Shown piece by piece: positions 57,751-64,000 of a stretch of DNA of 64,000 nt. Position numbers and translations under genes: made by a program. Within the stretch, counting starts at the first letter, position 1, and each line of letters starts with the position of its first letter. The DNA is from Solimonas fluminis. Lineage in GTDB: Bacteria > Pseudomonadota > Gammaproteobacteria > Nevskiales > Nevskiaceae. Below the pieces are notes generated by a model. It worked only from the letters and a program-made list of their open reading frames with translations. It was not told the DNA's origin and ran no database searches. The stretch spans positions 124,001 through 188,000 of the forward strand of contig NZ_PSNW01000009.1 in NCBI RefSeq assembly GCF_002930645.1. The letters run 5' to 3'.

Positions 57751-58502
57751 GGGGCGGCTCCGGCGGCGGCCACCGGCATCGGCAGCGTCAACAGGTCAGG
57801 GGCGGCGGTCTCGCGCGCGATCTTCATCGCCAGGCGCAATTCCTTGACGTACTTGCGGGAGATGGGCTCCCACTTGCGCGAGGCGGCATCCCAGCCCCAG
57901 GCGTCGGCGCCGTCCAGCGCCACCGCGAACAGGGCGCTGCGGCCCACGCGCAGGATGTCCACCATGCGCTCCTCCACCTGCCCGCGCTCGGCGCCCAGGC
58001 CGCGGCCGTAGTCGGCCTCGATCTGGTAGGCCTCCAGCACGCGGCGGAACTTCTCCGCCGTGGCGGTCTCGCTCTCGGTCATCATGCGGCGCAGGTTGGC
58101 CACGCGCTCCTTGCGCTCGTCCTGCAGAAACGGCAGGTCCAGGGCGATGAATTTCTCCAGCGAATCGAGCATGCGCAGCATCAGCGGCATCATGTCGCCG
58201 CCGGCACGGTCCAGGTCCGCCAGCTGGCGCTGCAGGCTTTGCTTCTCGGCTTCCTGCGCCGCCAGCAGCGGCTCGATCTGGTTGGCATAGACGCGCAGCT
58301 GCTGCGCCTGCCAGGTGGCGGCGCGGTAGCGCTCCAGCATCGCCCGGGTCTGGTCGTCGGACTGGTTGACGCGCTCCTGCGAGGCCGCGCTGGCCTTGCC
58401 GGCCTGGACGGTGGCGTCGATCGCCCGCGATACCGGATCGGTCTGCGCAGCGGCCGTCGCCGCGAGCAGCGCGGCGCTCGCCGCCAAGAGAATCTTCTTC
58501 AT
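57747..58502 (-). CDS. DUF3450 periplasmic coiled-coil protein
   Basis: A 251-residue exported protein (signal peptide 1-19, AAA-QT), mostly helical and coiled-coil in residues about 25-175. Family marks: LPFLQDERKERVANLRRMM, TAEKFRRVLEAYQIEADYGR, GRSALFAVALDG and AWGWDAASRKW. DUF3450 is regularly the first gene of TonB2/TtpC operons. It is probably a periplasmic partner of TtpC (inference). A start at 58502 has GTAAGG-type upstream sequence and gives a clean signal peptide. Confidence 0.88.
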
Positions 58503-58534
58503 TACCTTACGTTTCCTTGATGAGGAAATACGAC

Positions 58535-59332
58535 TCAACGCGGGGCTTGCTGGCCGCGTGCGGCCCGCTGTTCCAGCGGACGCAGCCAGCCACAGATGCC
58601 GTGGATCATCTCCTCGGTCTCTTCGTCGTCGATCACCCAGTGCCCTCGATCCGGGTAATGACGGTGCGTCGCCTGGGGATACAGGCCCGCCACCCTGCGC
58701 ACCGCGAAGGCTGGGGTCAGGCGGTCGGCGCCGCAACTCACCACATATACAGGACAACGAACCGCATCCGCATCGACCGAGGTTGTTTTTCCCCAGTCGG
58801 CCCACCACAGGCCGATTTCATACGCGACCCTTCCGGACTCGTGCACCATCCGTTCGTAGCAGGCCTTCTGCCGCTCCGGCGACAGGCCGTTGTAGACATA
58901 GGCCGCCGCGGCCTCGCGGCTGAACTTGTAGGGGCGGTTCCAGAATCCCCAGCGGCCCAGGACGCGGGCGAAGGGCGCCAGGTTGGCGAGCCCGGCCGCA
59001 TTGATGCCCCAGGGCGCCGCGGGGGTCAGCAGCACCGCGGCGAAGACCGGGATGCGCGCGGCCAGCTGCTGCGCCAGCAAGGCCCCCATGGAGTGGCCGA
59101 CCAGGATCGGCGGAGTCCGGAAATCCTGCTCGCGGATGTACTGCTCCAGGAAATCCCGGTACTCGCGCAGGCTGCGATCACCCACGCGCAGGGGCTGGTC
59201 CGCGGTCGGCTCGTGGGCCGGCAGCGTCGGCGCGTGGCAGCGGTAGCCGCGCGGCTCCAGCAGGTCCCGCACCCTCTTCCAGTCTCCTCCGGTGCACCAC
59301 ATGCCGTGGATCAGCACGACGGGGGTGCTCAT
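58535..59332 (-). CDS. Alpha/beta hydrolase
   Basis: A 265-residue alpha/beta hydrolase fold protein. It has the HGMWCTGGDW oxyanion region (9-18), nucleophile elbow GHSMGA (Ser81), acid in SCGADRLTP and the catalytic His in RGHWVIDDEE. The Trp- and Tyr-rich lid region (GFWNRPYKF, about 133-141) may define substrate entry. Substrate unknown; the fold fits a lipase, esterase or haloalkane dehalogenase-like enzyme. It lies 32 nt upstream of the TonB2 operon on the same strand and may be co-transcribed with it, and the divergent rhodanese gene begins 91 bp away. Confidence 0.8.
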   Translation of the reverse strand: MSTPVVLIHGMWCTGGDWKRVRDLLEPRGYRCHAPTLPAHEPTADQPLRVGDRSLREYRDFLEQYIREQDFRTPPILVGHSMGALLAQQLAARIPVFAAVLLTPAAPWGINAAGLANLAPFARVLGRWGFWNRPYKFSREAAAAYVYNGLSPERQKACYERMVHESGRVAYEIGLWWADWGKTTSVDADAVRCPVYVVSCGADRLTPAFAVRRVAGLYPQATHRHYPDRGHWVIDDEETEEMIHGICGWLRPLEQRAARGQQAPR

Positions 59333-59423
59333 CTGTCGTTATTCCACAAGATGCCTTCCTCCAGGCACTTCAGGGGCGTAATCTACCATGCAAAATTCGT
59401 CAGAAATTCATGAGGATTCGCCC

Positions 59424-59792
59424 ATGGCCGGACACTCCCCCGCCTTTCTCGCCCTGATCCAGGACGCCCGCACGCGCGTGCGCGAAGTGAATGCCCGGGA
59501 CATGCCGCGCATCCTTTCCGAGCAGCCGGCGGCCCGCCTCATAGACGTGCGCGAAGAGAGTGAGTTCGCCGCGGGGCATGTCGAAGGCGCGGAATGGCTC
59601 GGCAAGGGCGTGATCGAGCGCGACATCGAGGTCAAGCACCCGGACCGCAACGAGCCGCTGTACCTGTACTGCGGCAGCGGGTTCCGCTCGGTGATCGCGG
59701 CCGACAACCTGCAGAAGATGGGCTACGGCCAGGTATTCTCGGTCGATGGCGGCTGGCGCGACCTCAAGGACCTGTTCCCGATCGAGAGCTGA
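59424..59792 (+). CDS. Single-domain rhodanese
   Basis: A 122-residue rhodanese. The DVREESEFAAGHVEGA segment and the catalytic loop LYCGSGFRS with Cys83 are complete. The loop matches small sulfurtransferases of the GlpE/PspE group. It moves a sulfane sulfur from a donor to a thiol acceptor in the cytoplasm. The ATG at 59424 is preceded by GAGG with 8-nt spacing, whereas the ATG at 59388 has no ribosome site, so the shorter form is preferred. It is convergent with epmA. Confidence 0.9.
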   Translation: MAGHSPAFLALIQDARTRVREVNARDMPRILSEQPAARLIDVREESEFAAGHVEGAEWLGKGVIERDIEVKHPDRNEPLYLYCGSGFRSVIAADNLQKMGYGQVFSVDGGWRDLKDLFPIES

Positions 59793-59881
59793 ACGGGGGC
59801 GGCGGAGCCGCCGAGAGTCCAGCGGGCGTTCAGCCGCCGACGGCGGCGCCGGGCCCTGCAAGCCGCGAGGGTCGCGGCGGC

Positions 59882-60841
59882 TCAGGCCCGGCCGCTGTCG
59901 AAGGCCAGGACCTCGGCCAGCGAATCCTTGCCCAGCAGCAGCATCAGCAGCCGGTCCAGCCCCAGCGCCACGCCGGCGCAGTCCGGCAGTCCCGCCGCCA
60001 GTGCCGCCACCAGGTTGCGGTCGTAGGGCGGCACCTCCCGCCCCTGCTCCCGGCGCCAGGCCTGCTCCGCCTCGAAGCGCCGGCGCTGCTCGGCGGCATC
60101 GCCCAGCTCGTGGAAGCCGTTGGCCAGTTCGGTTCCCCGCCAGAACAGTTCGAAGCGCTCCGCCACCGGCGGATCGTCGCGGCGGATGCGCGCCAGGGCC
60201 GCCTGCGAGGCCGGGAAATCGTAGAGGAAGCAGGGGGCCTCCAGGCCCAGCCGCGGGCCGACAGCCAGGGACATGGCCACGTCCAGCCAGATGTCGCGGT
60301 CGTCGCCGCCGAGATCGCCGGCGTCATGCCCGGTGGCCGCCAGCGCCGCCCGGATTTGCGGAATGCCGGCGCTGAAGGGGTCCAGGCCCAGATGCCGCCT
60401 GAAGGCCTCGCGGTAGCTCAGCCGCTCCATCCCATCCCCCAGGGGCCGGCCCAGCGCCGCGGCCAGCGCCACCACCAGTTCGGCCACCTCGCCCATCAGC
60501 GCCTGATGGTCGAAGCCCGGCCGATACCACTCCAGCATGGTGAACTCGGGATTGTGGTGCCGCCCCGACTCCTCCCGCCGGAACACGCGGCAGACCTGCC
60601 AGATCGGCCCGCTGCCGGCGCAGAGCAGGCGCTTCATCGCGAACTCCGGCGAGGTCTGCAGCCAGCGGCCGTCGGCGGTGCGGAAGCTGTCGATGTGCCG
60701 GTCCACCGTCGCGTGCGACGACAGCAGGGGGGTTTCCACCTCCAGCACCCCGCGCGCGGCAAAGAAGCCGCGCAGGGCGGCCAGCAGCGCCGCGCGGGCG
60801 CGCAGGGTCGGCAGGTCGGCGGAGGGAGTCCAGTCGGTCAT
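59882..60841 (-). CDS. epmA: EF-P lysine ligase (EpmA/GenX/PoxA)
   Basis: A 319-residue class II lysyl-tRNA synthetase paralogue without the anticodon-binding domain (E. coli EpmA is 325 aa). Class II motifs are visible: motif 2 VCRVFRREESGRHHNPEFTMLEWY and motif 3 GVALGLDRLLML. The SHATVDRHIDSF region matches the family's substrate loop. It adds (R)-beta-lysine made by EpmB to Lys34 of EF-P. The ATG at 60841 (MTDWTPS) aligns with the E. coli N-terminus; two upstream ATGs are in frame but lie in the terminator of efp. It is the second gene after efp. Confidence 0.95.
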   Translation of the reverse strand: MTDWTPSADLPTLRARAALLAALRGFFAARGVLEVETPLLSSHATVDRHIDSFRTADGRWLQTSPEFAMKRLLCAGSGPIWQVCRVFRREESGRHHNPEFTMLEWYRPGFDHQALMGEVAELVVALAAALGRPLGDGMERLSYREAFRRHLGLDPFSAGIPQIRAALAATGHDAGDLGGDDRDIWLDVAMSLAVGPRLGLEAPCFLYDFPASQAALARIRRDDPPVAERFELFWRGTELANGFHELGDAAEQRRRFEAEQAWRREQGREVPPYDRNLVAALAAGLPDCAGVALGLDRLLMLLLGKDSLAEVLAFDSGRA

Positions 60842-60857
60842 GGCGTCAGAAAGCATA

Positions 60858-60877
60858 AAGCCGCCCGAAGGCGGCTT
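60858..60877 (-). terminator. Hairpin between efp and epmA with UUCG tetraloop
   Basis: An 8-bp stem (60858-60865 and 60870-60877) closed on the minus strand by the stable C-UUCG-G loop, followed by TATGCTTTC. The T-run is short, so it may attenuate read-through from efp into epmA rather than stop it. Confidence 0.6.
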
Positions 60878-60895
60878 CATGGGAACGGCGCGCGC

Positions 60896-61465
60896 TTACT
60901 TGCCGGCGCGGTTCAGGTACTCGCCGGTGCGGGTGTCGACCTTGATCTTCTCGCCCTCGGTGATGAAGAGGGGCACCTTGACGATGGCGCCGGTCTCCAG
61001 CTTGGCCGGCTTGGTGCCGCCGGTGGCGGTGTCGCCGCGCAGGCCCGGATCGGTCTCGGTCACGGCCAGTTCCACCGTGTTCGGCGCGTAGACGATCAGC
61101 GGCACTTCGTTCCACAGGGTCACGCGGACGGTTTCTTCGCCCTTGAGCCACTGGGCGGAATCGGCCATCGCGGCCTTGCCGGCCTGGATCTGCTCGAAGC
61201 TCTTCGGATCCATGAAGGTCCAGAACTCGCCGTCGTTGTACAGGTACTGCATGTCCTTGTCCTCGACGTCCGCCACCTCGATGGTGTCGCCGGACTTCAG
61301 CGTCTTTTCGAGCACGCGGCCGGTCTTGAGGTTGCGGATCTTGAGGGTGTTGGTCGCCTGGCCCTTGCCCGGCTTGCGGTATTCGTTGTCGATGACCGAG
61401 TACGGGTCCCCGTCGATGAGGAGCTTGGTACCGGCCTTCATTTCGTTGGTGCTGACAGTCGCCAT
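60896..61465 (-). CDS. efp: Elongation factor P
   Basis: A 189-residue EF-P (E. coli 188 aa) with the three beta-barrel domains. The modified Lys34 is at the tip of the first domain in RKPGKGQA. It relieves ribosome stalling at polyproline stretches once beta-lysylated, and the presence of epmA and epmB in this window shows that the lysyl pathway, rather than rhamnosylation by EarP, is used. The ATG at 61465 matches the family start, and the epmB gene diverges from it. Confidence 0.97.
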   Translation of the reverse strand: MATVSTNEMKAGTKLLIDGDPYSVIDNEYRKPGKGQATNTLKIRNLKTGRVLEKTLKSGDTIEVADVEDKDMQYLYNDGEFWTFMDPKSFEQIQAGKAAMADSAQWLKGEETVRVTLWNEVPLIVYAPNTVELAVTETDPGLRGDTATGGTKPAKLETGAIVKVPLFITEGEKIKVDTRTGEYLNRAGK

Positions 61466-61507
61466 GAGATCGACTCTGGTCCAGGAAGATAAATGGGATT
61501 TATGTTG

Positions 61508-61526
61508 CCGCCCCGCAGCGGGGCGG
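61508..61526. repeat. 9-bp inverted repeat in the efp-epmB divergent region
   Basis: CCGCCCCGC and GCGGGGCGG (61508-61516, 61518-61526) around a 1-nt centre, in the 76-bp region between divergent efp and epmB. It may form a hairpin in either leader or be an operator; no T-run follows. Confidence 0.35.
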
Positions 61527-61541
61527 TGAAAATGGCGGCGA

Positions 61542-62555
61542 ATGATAACTCCCCGCCCCGACAGCCGCCAGCAGGCGCCGCTTTGGCAGCATGCCCTGCG
61601 CGAGGCCTTCACCCGCCCGGCGGACCTGCTCGACTACCTGCAGATCGATCCTGCCCTGCCCGCCCTGGACCTGGAACGGCTGCGGGACTTCCCCCTGCGG
61701 GTACCGCGCGGCTTTGCCGCCCGGATGCGCCCGGGCGACCCGGCGGACCCCTTGTTCCTGCAGGTCTGGCCCCGTCCGGCGGAAGGCCTGGTGGTACCGG
61801 GCTTCGCCCTGGACGCGGTGGGCGACCTGAACAAGGCCCGCGACGGCGGGGTGATCCACAAGTACCGGGGCCGCGCCCTGCTGATCGCCACGGGGGCCTG
61901 CGCGGTGAACTGCCGCTATTGCTTCCGCCGCCACTTCCCCTACTCCGAGCAGCTGGCCGCCCGCGAGCAGTGGCGGGGGGCGCTGGAGACGCTGGCCGGC
62001 GACCCCAGCATCGAGGAGGTGATCCTCTCCGGCGGCGACCCGCTGTCGCTGTCGGACGACAAGCTCGCCGCCCTGGCGCAGTCCCTGGAGGACATCCCCC
62101 ACCTGCGCCGGCTGCGCATCCACACCCGCCAGCCCATCGTGCTGCCGGAGCGCGTGGATGAACGCCTGTTGCAATGGCTGGGCCGCGGACGCCTGCAGAA
62201 GGTGATGGTGCTGCACGTGAACCATCCGCAGGAGCTGGACGCCAGCGTCGAGCGCGCGCTGCAGCCCTTGCGGGCGCTGCAGATTCCGCTGCTCAACCAG
62301 TCGGTTTTGCTGCGTGGAATCAACGATTCAGCCGAGACTCTTCGAAACCTGTCTGAAAAGTTGTTTGCCTGCGGGATACTGCCCTACTATCTGCACGTGG
62401 TGGACCGCGTCCATGGCGCGGCACATTTCGAGGTGGATGTGGAGGCGGCACGGCGGCTGGCCAGCGAACTGGTCGCACTCGTGCCCGGTTACCTAATGCC
62501 ACGACTGGCGCGAGAAGACGCCGGCGCGGCCTCAAAGACATGGATCGCATGGTAG
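61542..62555 (+). CDS. epmB: EF-P (R)-beta-lysine 2,3-aminomutase (EpmB)
   Basis: A 337-residue radical SAM enzyme (E. coli EpmB 342 aa). The CxxxCxxC iron-sulfur motif is CAVNCRYC (Cys120, 124, 127), preceded by LLIATGA. PLP-binding features of the lysine 2,3-aminomutase family follow, with [12 protein letters not shown] and [16 protein letters not shown]. It converts (S)-alpha-lysine to (R)-beta-lysine for EpmA. It diverges from efp and overlaps the start of the FimX-like gene. Confidence 0.95.
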   Translation: MITPRPDSRQQAPLWQHALREAFTRPADLLDYLQIDPALPALDLERLRDFPLRVPRGFAARMRPGDPADPLFLQVWPRPAEGLVVPGFALDAVGDLNKARDGGVIHKYRGRALLIATGACAVNCRYCFRRHFPYSEQLAAREQWRGALETLAGDPSIEEVILSGGDPLSLSDDKLAALAQSLEDIPHLRRLRIHTRQPIVLPERVDERLLQWLGRGRLQKVMVLHVNHPQELDASVERALQPLRALQIPLLNQSVLLRGINDSAETLRNLSEKLFACGILPYYLHVVDRVHGAAHFEVDVEAARRLASELVALVPGYLMPRLAREDAGAASKTWIAW

Positions 62556-64000
62556 CGAACCCGCCAAGCCAGAAAACCGCCCAGCTGACGGCTGCGGAGA
62601 GCGCCGTCGTCCTGGTCGTGAGCGAGTCCGAGAACGTCGCCAAGCGCATCGAGAGCCATTTGCGCAACGCCGGCCACCCGGTCCGCTGCGCCTGGGTCGC
62701 CGACCTGGAGGAGCTCGAGGACGTGCTGCGCCGCGGCGCCCCCGAGATACTGCTCTGCGCCGAGGGCCTGGCCCGCGCCCCGCTGAAGGAGGTGGTCGAC
62801 ATCTCCGCCCGCCTCTGCCCGGACCTGCCGGTGCTGCTGCTGGGCCAGCGCTTCGGCGCCGACGAAGTGCTCGCCGCCCACGCCGCCGGCGCCCGCGACA
62901 TGGTCGCCTACGAGGACCTGCGCGACCTGCGTCACCTGGAGTTCGTGCTGCAGCGCGAATTCGCCAGCCACCGCCATCTGCGGGCGCTGCGCACCGTGCG
63001 CTCCCGCCTCGACGATTTCGAATCCCGCCACAAGCAGTTGCTGGCGGGCACCAACGATGCCGTGGTCCATATCCAGGAAGGCATCGTTTCGCACACCAAC
63101 CCGGCCTTCGCCACCCTGCTCGGCTACAACCACCCGGAAGAGCTGCTGGAGCTGCCGCTGATGGACCTGGTCTGCCCGGACCAGCAGCTCAAGGTCAAGG
63201 AGCACATGAAGCTCCTGAACAAGGGCAAGGCCGACGGCAAGCCCCTGGAGTGCTGCCTGCTGCGCCAGGATGGCGGCCAGGTCCACATCACCGCGCAGCT
63301 GACGCGCGGCAATGTCGACGGCGAGAACTTCGTCGAGATGCTGATCCGTGCGGAGGCCGCCGCCCAGCCGGCGGCAGCCGCGGGCGAGGCGCCCTCCGGC
63401 CGCCTGGCCTTCTTCGACGCGCTGACCGCCGCCATCAACGGCGTCAGCCAGCAGAAGATGCCGCGCGCCGCGCTGCTGATCGCCGTGGACGACTTCCCCG
63501 GCCTGGAGGAGCGCATCGGCCTGCACGATGCCGAGGAAGCCGTGCTGATGCTCGACGAGTGGGTGCATGCCCGCCTGTCGCCGCAGGACCAGGTATTCCG
63601 CTTCTCCTCCGGAGAGCTGGCCGCGATCGTCCACCGGCCCACCGCCGCCGAGTTCGAGCAGTTCGGCGACATGCTGGTCAAGGAAGTGGTCAAGCAGGTG
63701 TTCAACACCACCGGCCATGAAGCGCACCTGACGTTGAGCATCGCCGCCTATCCGCTGTCCGGCGGCGAGCAGGTGCCGGTCGTGGCCGGAGACATCGTGC
63801 GCGAGGCGCGCAAGCTCGCCGTGCGCGGCGGCGGGCGCCAGTTCGTCAACCTCGGTCCCACGGCCAAGAACGCCCAGGGCGAGCGCGAGGAAGCCCGCAA
63901 GGCTTCGCAGGTCAAGCGCGCCATCGAGGAAAACCGTCTCAAGCTGGCCTACCAGTCGATCGCCAGCCTGGAAGGCGACACGCGCCAGCACTTCGACGTG
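62540..64000 (+). CDS. FimX-like REC-PAS-GGDEF-EAL protein (partial, runs off right edge)
   Basis: The first 487 codons of a signalling protein. Residues about 20-140 are a receiver-like domain whose phospho-Asp region reads EILLCAEGL (no clear Asp), so it is likely a pseudo-receiver. A PAS domain spans about 165-270 (HIQEGIVSHTNPAFATLLGY). A GGDEF domain at about 290-440 has SSGEL (356-360) in place of GGDEF and should be inactive as a cyclase. The EAL domain starts at about 455 (AIEENRLKLAYQSIASL). This order matches FimX of Pseudomonas and Xanthomonas, a cyclic-di-GMP receptor for type IV pilus assembly. The start at 62540 overlaps epmB by 16 nt; ATG 62549 is an alternative. Confidence 0.75.
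   Translation, partial: MDRMVANPPSQKTAQLTAAESAVVLVVSESENVAKRIESHLRNAGHPVRCAWVADLEELEDVLRRGAPEILLCAEGLARAPLKEVVDISARLCPDLPVLLLGQRFGADEVLAAHAAGARDMVAYEDLRDLRHLEFVLQREFASHRHLRALRTVRSRLDDFESRHKQLLAGTNDAVVHIQEGIVSHTNPAFATLLGYNHPEELLELPLMDLVCPDQQLKVKEHMKLLNKGKADGKPLECCLLRQDGGQVHITAQLTRGNVDGENFVEMLIRAEAAAQPAAAAGEAPSGRLAFFDALTAAINGVSQQKMPRAALLIAVDDFPGLEERIGLHDAEEAVLMLDEWVHARLSPQDQVFRFSSGELAAIVHRPTAAEFEQFGDMLVKEVVKQVFNTTGHEAHLTLSIAAYPLSGGEQVPVVAGDIVREARKLAVRGGGRQFVNLGPTAKNAQGEREEARKASQVKRAIEENRLKLAYQSIASLEGDTRQHFDV

Noticed and set aside
59388-59423. Earlier ATG for the rhodanese gene
   Set aside because: No ribosome site precedes it, and the next ATG at 59424 has GAGG at good spacing and fits the family length.

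Overview
The window is about 64 kb of uniformly GC-rich DNA (roughly 68-70% by eye) with dense, mostly minus-strand operons. Gene content points to a gammaproteobacterium: the dnaQ-rnhA-yafS/gloB neighbourhood, the pbpC/alpha-2-macroglobulin pair, an EF-P lysylation module (efp, epmA, epmB), a FimX-like protein and a Vibrio/Pseudomonas-type TonB2 operon. Several DUF1329 proteins and the high GC fit Nevskiales/Solimonadaceae-like or Xanthomonadales-like bacteria, but the genus cannot be fixed from sequence alone. No rRNA, tRNA, CRISPR array or intact transposase was seen.

Layout. 1-4.6 kb: housekeeping (DUF445 fragment, a membrane protein, dnaQ, rnhA, methyltransferase, gloB). 4.6-5.3 kb: a 317-bp palindrome-rich element with 23-bp terminal inverted repeats that begins inside the gloB stop codon, then a 49-codon ORF followed by a strong terminator. 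5.3-29.2 kb: a 14-gene, one-directional biosynthetic cluster. 30-32.4 kb: lon with a sigma-32-like promoter. 32.5-41 kb: pbpC, an RraB-like protein, alpha-2-macroglobulin and a small membrane-anchored protein. 41.1-45.4 kb: a ZIP-permease fusion transporter and mutS. 45.5-52.1 kb: SURF1-like, DUF2970 and DUF2505 genes, two DUF1329 paralogues, an ABC1 kinase and a DUF6918-like gene. 52.2-58.5 kb: a TonB2-type operon (DUF3450, TtpC, ExbB, ExbD, TonB, TPR-DUF1329 fusion). 58.5-64 kb: hydrolase, rhodanese, epmA-efp divergent from epmB, and a truncated FimX-like gene.

The centrepiece is the 24-kb cluster. It encodes two large PUFA-synthase/HglE-like synthases (nitronate-monooxygenase-like ER, KS, AT, two ACPs, KR; and KS, AT, DH, PPTase), a free ACP, a UGT-type glycosyltransferase, an alpha/beta hydrolase and two condensation-fold acyltransferases. 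Export parts are an ABC-2 pair and an adaptor, ATPase, two FtsX permeases and a TolC-like channel. This parallels cyanobacterial heterocyst-glycolipid synthesis and export (Hgl enzymes, HglT, DevBCA, HgdD). The inferred product is a glycosylated, possibly further acylated, polyketide-type lipid delivered to or beyond the outer membrane. Four gene junctions are 4-nt stop/start overlaps, two of them using TTG, which suggests translational coupling.

The second notable locus is the TonB2 operon, whose last gene fuses the usual TPR partner to a DUF1329 domain, with two free-standing DUF1329 genes within 5 kb. This hints that DUF1329 proteins work with a dedicated TonB motor.
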